Shown here in pieces: positions 43,247 to 52,170 of a stretch of 64,000 nucleotides of DNA (positions within the stretch are counted from its first letter, which is position 1; every line of letters starts with the position of its first letter). This stretch comes from Streptomyces niger (GTDB lineage: Bacteria; Actinomycetota; Actinomycetes; Streptomycetales; Streptomycetaceae). The position numbers were made by a program, and so were the translations under genes. Where the stretch lies: NCBI RefSeq assembly GCF_000718305.1, contig NZ_JOFQ01000018.1, positions 53,816 through 117,815 of the forward strand, written 5' to 3'. Under the pieces are notes generated by a model. The model worked only from the letters and a program-made list of their open reading frames with translations. It had not been told where the DNA came from and did not search any database.

Positions 43247-45076
43247 ATGCCGTCCCGCCGTACGCTCCGCCGACCGCTCACGCTCTCCGCGGTGGCCGCA
43301 GCGGCCCTCGCCGCCGGCCTGCTCGCGGTCCCGCAGTCCGCCGCGGCCGCCGAGGCCAGGATCCACGACATCCAGGGCACCACCCGCATATCCCCGCTGG
43401 CCGGCAAGCAGGTCACGGGGGTACCCGGGGTGGTCACCGCGGTACGCGCCTTCGGCTCGGCGCGGGGCTTCTGGTTCCAGGACCCGCATCCGGACCGCGA
43501 CGCGGCCACCAGCGAGGCGATCTTCGTCTTCACCGGAAAGGAGACCCCGGACGTCGCCGTGGGCGACGCGGTGGACGTGACCGGCACGGTCAGCGAGTAC
43601 TACCCCGGCGGCAAGGACGCGGGGCTGCAGTCCGTCACCGAGATCACCGGCGCGAAGTGGACGGTGACCTCGGCGAAGAATCGTCTCCCCGCGGCGTTCC
43701 GGCTGGACCCGGCGTCCGTGCCGAATCGATACGCCCCGAGCAACGGCGGCAAGGACATCGAGCCGCTGAAGCTCCGCCCCGGCTCCTACGCGCTGGATCG
43801 CTACGAGTCGCTGGAGGGCATGCGGGTCGCGGTCTCCGACGCGCCGGTCGTCGGCCCGACGAACTCGTACCACGAGCTGTGGGTGACCGCCGAGCCCAAG
43901 CACCACCGCACCGCCCGCGGCGGCACGCTCTACAGCTCGTACGCCGACCCGAACGCGGGCCGGCTGAAGGTCGCCTCGCTGATTCCGTTCGCCGAGCGGC
44001 CCTTCCCCGTCGCCGACGTCGGTGACGCGCTGCGGGGCACCACCGCGGGCCCGCTGGACTACGACAACTTCGGCGGCTACACGATCGAGGCCACCGACCT
44101 GGGCGACCTCGCCGACCACGGGCCGCAGCGCGAGACGACGCGCAAGCAGTCGGCCGACGAGCTGTCGGTGGCCACGTACAACGTCGAGAACCTCTCGCCG
44201 AAGACCGCGCAGGCGAAGTTCGACCGGCTGGCCGAGGCGCTGGTGAAGAACCTCGCCGCGCCCGACGTCGTCGCCCTGGAGGAGGTCCAGGACGACAACG
44301 GGCCCACGGACAACGGGGTGGTGACCGCCGGCGCCACGCTGAAGAAGCTGACCGACGCCATCGCGAAGGCGGGCGGTCCCGCGTACAAGTGGGCGCAGAT
44401 CGACCCGGCGAACGACCAGGACGGCGGCCAGCCGGGCGGCAACATCCGCGTCGCGTTCCTCTACAACCCCGACCGGGTCTCCTTCACCGACATCCCCGGC
44501 GGCGACGCGACGACGCCGGTGAAGGTCGAGAAGAAGAACGGGCACGCGGCCCTGTCCGTCTCCCCCGGCCGGATCGACCCGGCCAACGCGGCCTGGAAGG
44601 ACAGCCGCAAGCCGCTCGCGGGCCAGTTCTCCTTCCGCGGCAAGCCGGTCTTCGTGGTCGCCAACCACTTCAACTCCAAGGGCGGCGACCAGGGCCTGGA
44701 CAGCCGGTTCCAGCCGCCGGCCCGCACCTCGGAGACGCAGCGCACCGCGCAGGCCGAGGCCGTGCACGGCTTCGTGGCGGACGTGCTCGCCGCCGACCCG
44801 AAGGCGGCCGTGATCGTCGCGGGCGACCTGAACGACTACCAGTTCTCCCCGGCGCTCAAGAAGCTCACCGCGGGCGGCGTCCTCACCGACCAGGTGAACC
44901 GGCTCCCGAAGGCCGAGCGCTACGGCTACGTCTACAACGGCAACTCCCAGGCCCTGGACCACATGCTCACCAGCCCGGCCCTGACCCGTACCGACTACGA
45001 CATCGTCCACCTCAACGCCGAGTTCGCCGACCAGGCCAGCGACCACGACCCGCAGGTGCTGCGCGTGAAGCCGTGA
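43247..45076 (+). CDS. Secreted endonuclease/exonuclease/phosphatase family protein (ExeM/NucH-like)
   Basis: The 609-residue protein has a signal peptide (basic RRTLRRP then a hydrophobic stretch, cleavage after AAAAEA, about 35). An OB-like domain follows (IHDIQGTTRISPLAGKQVTGVPGVVTAV, about 39-66, to about 285). The C-terminal EEP nuclease domain shows LSVATYNVENLSP (Asn about 311), VVALEEVQDDNG (Glu about 339), FVVANHFNSKGG (His about 472), VAGDLNDYQ (Asp and Asn about 527-529) and the closing SDHDPQ (Asp and His about 600). These match metal-dependent extracellular DNases. ATG 43247 has GGAGG seven bases upstream. Substrate may be DNA or phosphoesters. Confidence 0.88.
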   Translation: MPSRRTLRRPLTLSAVAAAALAAGLLAVPQSAAAAEARIHDIQGTTRISPLAGKQVTGVPGVVTAVRAFGSARGFWFQDPHPDRDAATSEAIFVFTGKETPDVAVGDAVDVTGTVSEYYPGGKDAGLQSVTEITGAKWTVTSAKNRLPAAFRLDPASVPNRYAPSNGGKDIEPLKLRPGSYALDRYESLEGMRVAVSDAPVVGPTNSYHELWVTAEPKHHRTARGGTLYSSYADPNAGRLKVASLIPFAERPFPVADVGDALRGTTAGPLDYDNFGGYTIEATDLGDLADHGPQRETTRKQSADELSVATYNVENLSPKTAQAKFDRLAEALVKNLAAPDVVALEEVQDDNGPTDNGVVTAGATLKKLTDAIAKAGGPAYKWAQIDPANDQDGGQPGGNIRVAFLYNPDRVSFTDIPGGDATTPVKVEKKNGHAALSVSPGRIDPANAAWKDSRKPLAGQFSFRGKPVFVVANHFNSKGGDQGLDSRFQPPARTSETQRTAQAEAVHGFVADVLAADPKAAVIVAGDLNDYQFSPALKKLTAGGVLTDQVNRLPKAERYGYVYNGNSQALDHMLTSPALTRTDYDIVHLNAEFADQASDHDPQVLRVKP

Positions 45077-45082
45077 GCCGCG

Positions 45083-45895
45083 TCAGGCCGTGAATCCGCG
45101 GTGCGGCGCGGGAACCTCCCCCGTGCCGCCCGCGAAGCCCTGTTCCGGCTCCGGCGCCGGCTCCCCCACCAGGTCCCGGACCAGCAGCGTGGCGCCCGCG
45201 ACCGCGCCCGGCATCAGGACGACGGCGATGAACGGCACCAGGAACAGCAGCACGAGCGGGGTGCCGAAGCCGACCGCGAGCCCCTTGCGGGTACGCAGCA
45301 GGCGCAGGCGCTCGCGGACGGGTATGCCGCGGCGCTGCATGGCCACGGAGGTCAGCTCGACGGCGAGGAAGAAACCCGAGACGCAGAACCCGATCGCCGA
45401 GATCACGGTCTGGCCGATGACGGGCAGGAACCCGAGAAGGAAGAAGAGCAGTCCGAAGCCGACCGCGCGCAGCAGCACGTACACACTGTCCTTCAGCGCG
45501 ATCCATATCTCCGCCCACAGCGAGCGGTCCGGCCCGTCCGGGCAGTCCCCCTCCGACTGCTCGACCTTCTCCGACAGCGATTCGTAGAAGGGGTCGCCGA
45601 TGAGCAGCGTCACGGCGGTGAAGGTGAGAACGGCCAGCAGCAGCCCGCCGCCGAAGAGCAGGGCGACGAAGAGCCCGCGCAGCAGCCCCTGCCAGGGCGA
45701 GCCCCAGCCGTCGGCGAAGGGCGTCGCCCAGGCCGCGATGTCGTCCGTCCAGAAGGCGAAGACGGTCAGCACCGCGGCGTACAGCACCAGCGCGATGAGC
45801 GCGGGAATCAACCCGAACCCCCACCACCTGCCATGCTGTGCGACCCAGCGCTGCCCCTTCCCCAAGTACCGCACCCCGGCTACAAGATCACGCAT
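45083..45895 (-). CDS. EI24 domain-containing membrane protein (CysZ-like)
   Basis: The 270-residue integral membrane protein belongs to the EI24/CysZ family, with four or more long hydrophobic segments (about 28-48, 74-98, 135-165 and 205-235) and the family block LIGDPFYESLSEKVE (about 99-113). CysZ members carry sulfate; actinobacterial EI24 members are uncharacterised. No cysteine genes are nearby, so sulfate uptake is not supported by context. It begins at ATG 45895, and its stop lies 6 bases from the convergent nuclease-like gene. A proline-rich cytosolic tail ends the protein. Confidence 0.84.
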   Translation of the reverse strand: MRDLVAGVRYLGKGQRWVAQHGRWWGFGLIPALIALVLYAAVLTVFAFWTDDIAAWATPFADGWGSPWQGLLRGLFVALLFGGGLLLAVLTFTAVTLLIGDPFYESLSEKVEQSEGDCPDGPDRSLWAEIWIALKDSVYVLLRAVGFGLLFFLLGFLPVIGQTVISAIGFCVSGFFLAVELTSVAMQRRGIPVRERLRLLRTRKGLAVGFGTPLVLLFLVPFIAVVLMPGAVAGATLLVRDLVGEPAPEPEQGFAGGTGEVPAPHRGFTA

Positions 45896-45924
45896 GAGGC
45901 AACCCTAGCCGGTGCCACCGACAG

Positions 45925-45954
45925 CGGCGGGCGGTCCGTACGGACCGCCCGCCG
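45925..45954 (-). terminator. Perfect 30-bp palindrome downstream of dapD
   Basis: CGGCGGGCGGTCCGT (45925-45939) is followed directly by its reverse complement (45940-45954), able to form a 13-bp GC stem with a GTAC loop. It lies 16 bases after the dapD stop. Likely transcription terminator on the minus strand. Confidence 0.68.
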
Positions 45955-45970
45955 TCTGCCGTCACACTGC

Positions 45971-46954
45971 TCAGTTGTGGTGCAGCACGTCGTTCAGGCC
46001 GCCCCACTCCGCGTTGTTCGGGCGGGCCTCCACCACGCCGGTGGTGGAGTTGCGGCGGAAGAGGATGTTGTCGGCGCCGGACAGCTCGGCGGCCTTGACG
46101 ATCTGCCCGTCGGGCATCGTCACGCGGGTACCGGCGGTGATGTAGAGACCCGCCTCGACCACGCACTCGTTGCCCAGCGCGATGCCGACACCGGCCTCGG
46201 CGCCGACCAGGCTGCGCTCGCCGATGCGGATGCGCTCCTTGCCGCCGCCGGAGAGCGTGCCCATGGTGGACGCGCCGCCGCCGATGTCCGAGCCGTCGCC
46301 GACCACGACGCCCTGGCTGATGCGGCCCTCGACCATGGAGGTGCCCAGCGTGCCGGCGTTGAAGTTGACGAAGCCCTCGTGCATGACGGTGGTGCCGGCC
46401 GCGAGGTGCGCGCCCAGGCGGACCCGGTCGGCGTCGGCGATGCGGACACCGGCCGGGGCGACGTAGTCGGTCATGCGCGGGAACTTGTCGACACCGAAGA
46501 CGGAGAGGTGCAGGCCCTCGGCGCGGGCGTTGAGACGCACGGTCTCCAGGCTGTCCACGGCGACCGGGCCGATCGAGGTCCACGCGACGTTGGCCATCAG
46601 GCCGAAGATGCCGTCCAGGTTCTGGCCGTTCGGCTGGACCAGGCGGTGGCTGAGCAGGTGCAGGCGCAGGTAGACGTCGTGCGCGTCGAGCGGCTTGTCG
46701 TCCAGGGAGGAGATGACCGTACGCACGGCCACGATCTCCACGCCGCGGCGGGCGTCGGTGCCGAGCGCCTTGGGTGCGGCATCGCCCAGCAGCTCGGCGG
46801 CGCGCTCGGCGCTGAGCCGCTCGGTGCCGGCCGGGCCGGGCTCGGCGACGAGCTCGGGCGCCGGGAACCAGGTGTCCAGGACGGTGCCGTCGGTGGTGAC
46901 GGTGGCGAGGCCGGCGGCGACGGCGCCGGTGGTGCGGGAGGTTGCTTCGGTCAT
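45971..46954 (-). CDS. dapD: 2,3,4,5-Tetrahydropyridine-2,6-dicarboxylate N-succinyltransferase
   Basis: The 327-residue enzyme succinylates tetrahydrodipicolinate in the lysine and diaminopimelate pathway. The actinobacterial DapD layout is clear: an N-terminal domain to about 165, then a left-handed beta helix with hexapeptide repeats ([63 protein letters not shown], about 178-240), and the C-terminal [24 protein letters not shown]. Length is right for the family. ATG 46954 overlaps no neighbour; monocistronic with a strong hairpin after it. Confidence 0.94.
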   Translation of the reverse strand: MTEATSRTTGAVAAGLATVTTDGTVLDTWFPAPELVAEPGPAGTERLSAERAAELLGDAAPKALGTDARRGVEIVAVRTVISSLDDKPLDAHDVYLRLHLLSHRLVQPNGQNLDGIFGLMANVAWTSIGPVAVDSLETVRLNARAEGLHLSVFGVDKFPRMTDYVAPAGVRIADADRVRLGAHLAAGTTVMHEGFVNFNAGTLGTSMVEGRISQGVVVGDGSDIGGGASTMGTLSGGGKERIRIGERSLVGAEAGVGIALGNECVVEAGLYITAGTRVTMPDGQIVKAAELSGADNILFRRNSTTGVVEARPNNAEWGGLNDVLHHN

Positions 46955-46997
46955 GCGGAAAACCTAACCGGCGCGCCCCCGGCCTGGCGAACCGGTC

Positions 46998-47624
46998 TCA
47001 GCCGTCAGACGTGCGAGGGCGCCCGGTGGGCGGCTCGCCGGTCACCCGGGCCAGCTCGGCCCGCACCTCGTCCCGGTCGAACGGCCGGCCGGTGAGCAGC
47101 AGCTGCAGCAGCAGCCCGTCGATCAGCGCGCCCAGCACGCGCGCCGTGCCGGTGTCGGTGTACCGGCCGAGCACGTCCAGCGTGCTGTCCAGCCACTCGG
47201 CGGCCACCGGGCTCAGCGCGGGCCGCCGCAGCGCCGCGAGGTAGAGCTCGTACTCCATCCGCACGCGCCCGCCCGTCGCCCGGCCACCGCCCCCGGCGGA
47301 CGCGCTGCGCGCGGCATCGCTGTCCCGGCTCTCGTCCATGTAGGCGGCCAGCAGGTCGGCGATCCGGTCCGCGAGCGGCGCGTCGCGGTCCAGGTACTCC
47401 GTCCAGCCCTCGACCGTGGTGCCCGCCTCGCCGCACACCTGCCGCAACGCGGCCACCAGCAGGTCGTCCAGGGACGCGAAGTGGTACGTGGTCGAGCCCA
47501 GCGGGACGTCCGCCGCGCGGGCCACCACGCGGTGGGTGAGCGCCCCGATGCCCTGCTCCTCGACCACCCGGATCGCCGCGTCGATGATCCGCTGCCGCCG
47601 CTCGGGGTCGTAGCGCCGGGGCAT
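46998..47624 (-). CDS. TetR-family transcriptional regulator
   Basis: The 208-residue protein has the TetR helix-turn-helix at its N-terminus (RQRIIDAAIRVVEEQGIGALTHRVVARAADVPLGSTTYHFASLDDLLVAALR, about 9-60). The C-terminal ligand domain is all-helical. ATG 47624 shares one base with the SMR stop (TGATG), so it is co-translated with the transporter and lies second in the operon. It most likely represses that pump through the repeats over the SMR start. Confidence 0.88.
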   Translation of the reverse strand: MPRRYDPERRQRIIDAAIRVVEEQGIGALTHRVVARAADVPLGSTTYHFASLDDLLVAALRQVCGEAGTTVEGWTEYLDRDAPLADRIADLLAAYMDESRDSDAARSASAGGGGRATGGRVRMEYELYLAALRRPALSPVAAEWLDSTLDVLGRYTDTGTARVLGALIDGLLLQLLLTGRPFDRDEVRAELARVTGEPPTGRPRTSDG

Positions 47625-47944
47625 CAGTGGGCCCCGCCGAGGTTCAGGAGCACCACACCGCCGATGATCAGCGCGATGCCGATCAGCCGCGCGGCATTGG
47701 CCGCCTCCCCGAGGAACAGCATGCCGATGGCGGCGATCACGGCGGTGCCGGCCCCGGACCAGATCGCGTACGTGGTGCCCACGCTCATCGTCTTCAGCGT
47801 CTGCGCGAGCAGCACGAAGGCGACCAGGTAGCCCGCCGCGGTGCCCAGCGAAGGCCACAGCTTCGTGAACCCCTCGCTGTACTTCATCGCGGTGGTCGCG
47901 AGCACCTCCACCAGAATCGCCGCACCGAGCGTCACGTAAGCCAT
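47624..47944 (-). CDS. Small multidrug resistance (SMR/EmrE-type) efflux transporter
   Basis: The 106-residue protein has four membrane helices and the SMR signatures: the essential Glu in LGAAILVEVLATTAMKYSEGF (Glu about 13), LAQTLKTMSVGTTYAIWSGAGTAVIAAIG (about 52-80) and LIGIALIIGGVVLLNL. SMR pumps exchange protons for quaternary ammonium or similar cations. I chose the ATG at 47944 over an in-frame start six codons upstream because it matches the family start (MAYVTLG). It forms an operon with the TetR gene. Confidence 0.91.
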   Translation of the reverse strand: MAYVTLGAAILVEVLATTAMKYSEGFTKLWPSLGTAAGYLVAFVLLAQTLKTMSVGTTYAIWSGAGTAVIAAIGMLFLGEAANAARLIGIALIIGGVVLLNLGGAH

Positions 47945-47984
47945 GCGTACAAGCGTACACAACGATGCGTACGACCGTACACAA
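47943..47984. promoter_or_regulatory. Two 20-bp repeats over the SMR start codon (TetR operator candidate)
   Basis: Copies starting ATGCGTACAAGC at 47943-47962 and ATGCGTACGACC at 47965-47984 agree at 18 of 20 positions, with a 22-base period (two helical turns). Each contains CGTAC repeats, the second as the palindrome GTAC-GACC-GTAC. The first overlaps the SMR start codon. Strong candidate operator for the TetR protein of this operon. Confidence 0.65.
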
Positions 47985-48050
47985 ACCCTTCCGGAGCCCT
48001 GGCCGGGCAGCTCGCTCCTCTCACTGGCGGACCCGGGCAGCTCGACTCCC

Positions 48051-48458
48051 TCACTCCCAGACCTGGACCCAGACCACCACCGCCAGCGCCTCCACGGCCA
48101 TCGGCCGCACCAGCGCGGTCCGACCGCGGCGCGTGATCACCGCGAGCCAGCGCTCCAGAGGCCGCACCGGCACCAGACACGGCGCACCCGGGTGGGCCGT
48201 GGCCAGGCTCTTCCTGGCCACGGCCGCCTCGGGGGCCACCACTCCCGGCCCCAGGTCCACGCATCGGCCGGAGGCCACCTGGATCCGGTCGCGGCTCATG
48301 CGCAGATCGTCCTCGACCCCGGTCACCATGGCCGGCACCGCGTCCAGGGCGAAGCCGTACCCGTACCAGGCACCGCCGTGGCTCCGCTCCAGCGGCAGCA
48401 GCAGCTCACCCCGCCAGCGCACCCGCGGCGGGCGCCGGACCAACGTCCTCAGCTGCAT
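48051..48458 (-). CDS. Unknown protein, second gene of a two-gene unit
   Basis: The 135-residue product starts at ATG 48458 and overlaps the upstream gene by 10 bases, indicating coupling. It appears soluble, with alternating strands: RVRWRGELLLPLERSHGGAWYGYGFALDAVPAMVTG, DLRMSRDRIQVASGRCVDLGPG and PMAVEALAVVVWVQVWE. I recognise no family or catalytic motif. It could be a beta-barrel-like binding protein. Neighbours give no clear hint beyond the LAL regulator upstream. Confidence 0.6.
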   Translation of the reverse strand: MQLRTLVRRPPRVRWRGELLLPLERSHGGAWYGYGFALDAVPAMVTGVEDDLRMSRDRIQVASGRCVDLGPGVVAPEAAVARKSLATAHPGAPCLVPVRPLERWLAVITRRGRTALVRPMAVEALAVVVWVQVWE

Positions 48459-48949
48459 CGCCCGCTCCCCTCCCCTCCTGCCCCGGTACGGATCGGCTGT
48501 CCGGGTGCGCCGGCCGGCTCGCGTGGGGGCCGATGCCACCGGCCGTCCGGTCCCTGGCCGTCGACGCCGCAGGTCTCGGTCAGGTCGGCGGCGACGGCAC
48601 GGGCAAGGTCGCGGAACTCGGCGAGCATGGCGGCCGATGCGTCGTCGCCGTCGCGCTCGGCACGGTCCCGCGCCCCTTCCAGCGCATCGGCACTCGCGGC
48701 GTACCGGGACCGTGCCGTGAACAGCAGCCCTTCGGCCGCGTCCAGCCCCGCCATCAGGTACAGCGCCCGCGCCACGGTGCCGGAGCAGGACGCGGGGGCG
48801 GCGCCGGTCGCACGCAGCAACCGCTCCACCCGCCTGCGGGCCGTGTCCATGTCGTGGCGTTCCACGGCCTCCAGCGCCCTCCGGTACGTCTCGTCCTCCC
48901 AACTCGGGCTCTCCGTACGGGTCGCTGTTCCCCACCACAGGTGGCGCAT
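48449..48949 (-). CDS. Unknown helical protein, first gene of a two-gene unit
   Basis: The 166-residue product is helix-rich for its first 130 residues (TYRRALEAVERHDMDTARRRVERLLRATG, VARALYLMAGLDAAEGLLFTARSRYAASADALEGARDRAERDGDDASAAMLAEFRDLARAVAADL in pieces), resembling tetratricopeptide-like helical pairs. The tail is proline-rich and disordered. ATG 48949 lies just after a purine-rich repeat on the minus strand. Its end overlaps the next gene by 10 bases. No family recognised. Confidence 0.6.
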   Translation of the reverse strand: MRHLWWGTATRTESPSWEDETYRRALEAVERHDMDTARRRVERLLRATGAAPASCSGTVARALYLMAGLDAAEGLLFTARSRYAASADALEGARDRAERDGDDASAAMLAEFRDLARAVAADLTETCGVDGQGPDGRWHRPPREPAGAPGQPIRTGAGGEGSGRCS

Positions 48950-48969
48950 CTCGGCACCCCTCTCCCCGA

Positions 48970-48999
48970 TTTTCCCCGGGTTTCCCCGGTTTCCCCGGT
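48970..48999. repeat. Short tandem repeat of a 9-bp unit (TTTCCCCGG)
   Basis: Three and a fraction copies of TTTCCCCGG or TTTCCCCGGG follow one another 21-50 bases upstream of the minus-strand start at 48949. On the transcript they read as CCGGGGAAA and could mimic or extend ribosome-binding sequence. Repeat number is likely to vary between strains. Confidence 0.6.
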
Positions 49000-49206
49000 C
49001 CTTGCCGGGTGTCAGCCTTCGCCGTACGGTCCGGACCGGCGACGCGCCACGGGGGCCGGGTGCCGCACGCCGTTCCCGGCCGCTCCCGAGGGAGAGGCCG
49101 GGACGACCGGACCGTCCTGCACAGCATGCGAGCCGGTCCGCCGCGCGTCGATTACCGACCCCCCTCTACCCTTAAGCGGACCGTTCCCGCGCGGGCGGCG
49201 GCCCGG

Positions 49207-52071
49207 TCACACCGGCCCGAGGCCCGGCCAGGGCAGATCACCCAGGGCTTCCCGGGTGACGCCGAGGAGCCCGTAGATCGTCGTGAGGTGCTTGGCAACG
49301 GTGTGGGTCGAGATGACCAGCCGGTTCGCGATGTCCTGGTTGGTCAGGCCGGCCGCGGCCAGCGCCCCCACCTCGCACTGCCGCTCGGTCAGTCCTTCCA
49401 GGCCGGGGACGATCCGCGTGCGGTCCCGGCCACCCGCCAGCCGCCGCGCCGCTCGCGCGCGCTCGGCGAGCTTCTCGGCGCCCGCCCGGCACGCCGTCGC
49501 CCGGCCCTCCCGCAGCACCTTCCGGGCCTCGGCCGACCGTCCGGCACGGCGCAGCGCGTCACCGTACTCGGTCAGCGCCTGCGCCCGGCGGTACGTGTCG
49601 TCGGTCCCTCGGAGAAGCTCCACCGCCTCGGCCAGCAGCCGCAGCCCGGCCATGCCGCCGTACGCGACCCCGGCACGGGACAGTGCCTCACCGGTCGCGG
49701 CAGGTTCACCGAACACCCGGGCGCGTCGCACTGCCTCGTCGGCACGGTCCCGTGCCGCCGCCCGGTCGCGCCCCGACAGGACCTGGGCGAGCAGGGACTG
49801 CCACGGGTACACCGCGGGGTTCTCCGCCAGGCGGGCCCACTGTCGCTGCCCCGCCTCCATCAGCAGCTTCACGGCCTCCGCGGTCCGGCCCTGCTCGGCG
49901 CGCAACTCGGCCAGCACGCACCGCGGCGTGGGCAGCACCACCGCCGCCGGGAACGGTGCGTCGAAGCGCTCGCGTGCGCACAGCTCCGCCGCCTGCGCCG
50001 CCTTCCCTCGGGCCAGCAGCACACTGAGCGCGGTACTCAGCGCGTACCACCGGGCATAGGCCATCGGCCGCAGCCCCGCAGCGATCCGCAGGGCACATTC
50101 GCTCTCGGCCTGGGCTGCGGCGAGCCGTCCGGTGTGCAGCAGGACCAGGGCACGCAGCGCGAGCGCGAGCGCGAGGTGGCCGCCACACCACCGCCGGGCC
50201 CGCAGTTCGGCGATGCCGTCGTCGAGGATCTGCTCGGCGCGCCCGGTCCGCCCGCAGTAGAAGTACACCAGCGCCGCCAGGAGGCCGCAGTCGAAGTCCC
50301 CTCGGTCGCCGGTCCACACAAGCCCCATGCAGGTGCCCGGCCGGACCGCGGCGAGCACGCCGGCCACCGGATCACCCCGCAGGGTGGCGTACCAGGCCCG
50401 CAGGATCAGCAACCGGCGGTGCTCGACGGTGTCACCGGTGAGCCGGTCGGTCAGCTTGCCCAGCAGCCGGTGCTGGTCGGCGGCGTCCGGGGCGTCCTCC
50501 CAGAAGGCGCTCCACAGGAAGCGCTCGGCGAGCAGCCGTCTCCTGCTGCCCGAGGTGGTGCTCCGGCGGGACTCCTGGTGCAGCATGCCGACCGCCTGGG
50601 GCAGCCGGTTCTCGTGAGCGAGTGCCTTGGCCAACAGCCGTACCGCCGCATCGCGGGGCCTGCCGTCGGCGAGCGCGGCCCGTAGGTGGGCGGCCGAGCG
50701 CTGCGGGTCGACGGGGAAAGTGGCGACGCCCCGTTCATAATGCAGGTCCCCGCGGAGACCGGGCATCGGTGGCTCTTCCTGGGCGCGGGCCAGCAGCAGG
50801 TCGGCGTCCTCGGGAGCGCCCGCCGCCAGGCTCTGGGCGGCCGCGGCCCGCAAGTGCTCGACGGCCCACTCCGAGCCTTCCGACGGGGCGGCCAGCAGGT
50901 GGACCGCGGCCACTTCGGGGCCGTGCCCGGCCTCGACGAGAAGTCTGGCGGCCCTGGCGTGCAGCCGGCCGCGCTCCCCCTGGGGAATCGCGTCGTACAC
51001 GGCGTCGGCGAACGGCGGATGGACGAACGCCGTCCGCTCGTTCGCCAGCAGGAGGGCGTTGCGCAGCCGGTCCAGGCTGGCGGCGGCCCGGTCAGGGGTG
51101 AGCCCGGCCAGCCGTCCGGTCAGGACGGGCGTGGCGTTCGGTCCGAGTACGGCGAGCGCGCGAGCCGTACGCATGTGCACCGCGCCGAGGCGGCCGAGCA
51201 ATCGGATCAGCCCCTCCCCGATCCCGGGCAGCGCATATCCCTCGATCAGCTGCGCGTTCCCGGCAACCGGCCGTATCCCGTCCGCCGCGGCCCGCCGGCA
51301 GGTGTCGACGACGGTGAAGGGCACGCCGCCGGTGGCCCGGTAGAGCGCGCTGCCGAAGGCGGGGTCGGGCGGCGCGCGCAACAGGTCCTCGGCCATCGAG
51401 CAGACCGCGGCGTACGTCAGCGGGCGCAGCGCCATGCGCACGGCGCCGGGCAGCCCGGCCAGCTCGGTGAGCGGGCGGTGGGTGCGCGACGGTTCCTCCG
51501 TGCGGCGCGCGAGGGCCACCAGCAGCGGGCGGCCGGGCTGCTGCCGGATGAGCCGGTGCAGCCAGTCCAGACTGTACGGATCGGCCCAGTGTGCATCGTC
51601 CAGCAGCAGGACCAAGGGGCCGCGCAGTCCTACGACACCGGCCGCGATGCCGTCCCAGGCGTCCAGGACGACGGCTCTCTCCAGCGGCGCGAAGACGCTG
51701 TTCACGCTGCGATCGACCAGCCGGCCCGGTGGTTCGAGGCCGAGCAGACGGCGTTCCAGCGGCGTCAGCGCCAGCTCCCGCGCGACGTCGAGGAACCACT
51801 GCCGCGCCATGAGGTAGGCCCGGTCGCTGTGCGGGAAGCCCACGGCCCCGAGCGTGCTGAGGCCGAGTCCCGCGGCCTGTCGCCGCACCACGTCCAGCAG
51901 GGTCGTCTTGCCCATCCCGGACATGCCTTCCAGCAGCAGCGGACCGTGCCGCGCGCTGGGGTCGGCGGCAAACGCCCTGAGCATGTTGCCGATCGTCCGT
52001 AGTTCGGCCCGGCGGTCCAGCAGCGGAGTCTGGGCGGCGGAGTCGCTCAGGCCGGCGTTATCAGCCGTCAT
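49207..52071 (-). CDS. LAL-type LuxR-family transcriptional regulator (large ATP-binding)
   Basis: The 954-residue regulator has an N-terminal AAA/STAND ATPase: Walker A LLEGMSGMGKTTLLDV (about 46-61) and Walker B GPLVLLLDDAHWADPYSLDWL (about 155-175). A long helical TPR-like middle follows. The C-terminal LuxR HTH reads GLTERQCEVGALAAAGLTNQDIANRLVISTHTVAKHLTTIYGLLGVT (about 893-940). LAL proteins are pathway activators, often for secondary metabolite or maltose-type gene sets. No biosynthetic cluster is adjacent here, so its targets are unknown. It is monocistronic, downstream of the suf terminator. Confidence 0.9.
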   Translation of the reverse strand: MTADNAGLSDSAAQTPLLDRRAELRTIGNMLRAFAADPSARHGPLLLEGMSGMGKTTLLDVVRRQAAGLGLSTLGAVGFPHSDRAYLMARQWFLDVARELALTPLERRLLGLEPPGRLVDRSVNSVFAPLERAVVLDAWDGIAAGVVGLRGPLVLLLDDAHWADPYSLDWLHRLIRQQPGRPLLVALARRTEEPSRTHRPLTELAGLPGAVRMALRPLTYAAVCSMAEDLLRAPPDPAFGSALYRATGGVPFTVVDTCRRAAADGIRPVAGNAQLIEGYALPGIGEGLIRLLGRLGAVHMRTARALAVLGPNATPVLTGRLAGLTPDRAAASLDRLRNALLLANERTAFVHPPFADAVYDAIPQGERGRLHARAARLLVEAGHGPEVAAVHLLAAPSEGSEWAVEHLRAAAAQSLAAGAPEDADLLLARAQEEPPMPGLRGDLHYERGVATFPVDPQRSAAHLRAALADGRPRDAAVRLLAKALAHENRLPQAVGMLHQESRRSTTSGSRRRLLAERFLWSAFWEDAPDAADQHRLLGKLTDRLTGDTVEHRRLLILRAWYATLRGDPVAGVLAAVRPGTCMGLVWTGDRGDFDCGLLAALVYFYCGRTGRAEQILDDGIAELRARRWCGGHLALALALRALVLLHTGRLAAAQAESECALRIAAGLRPMAYARWYALSTALSVLLARGKAAQAAELCARERFDAPFPAAVVLPTPRCVLAELRAEQGRTAEAVKLLMEAGQRQWARLAENPAVYPWQSLLAQVLSGRDRAAARDRADEAVRRARVFGEPAATGEALSRAGVAYGGMAGLRLLAEAVELLRGTDDTYRRAQALTEYGDALRRAGRSAEARKVLREGRATACRAGAEKLAERARAARRLAGGRDRTRIVPGLEGLTERQCEVGALAAAGLTNQDIANRLVISTHTVAKHLTTIYGLLGVTREALGDLPWPGLGPV

Positions 52072-52100
52072 CGGCCCGCCGTCCTCGTCGTCCCCGGAAA

Positions 52101-52141
52101 AAGCCAGTGGGGCACTACTCAGCGTAGTACCCCACTGGCTT
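52101..52141 (-). terminator. Intrinsic terminator of the suf operon
   Basis: Eighteen-base arms (52101-52118 and 52124-52141, starting AAGCCAGTGGGG) pair with a single mismatch around the loop TCAGC. On the minus strand the stem is followed by a short T-run from the A-tract at 52098-52102. It lies 30 bases after the last suf gene. A textbook rho-independent form and unusually strong for this genome. Confidence 0.82.
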
Positions 52142-52170
52142 GTTGTACGCGGCCCGGCCGCCGGGAAACG

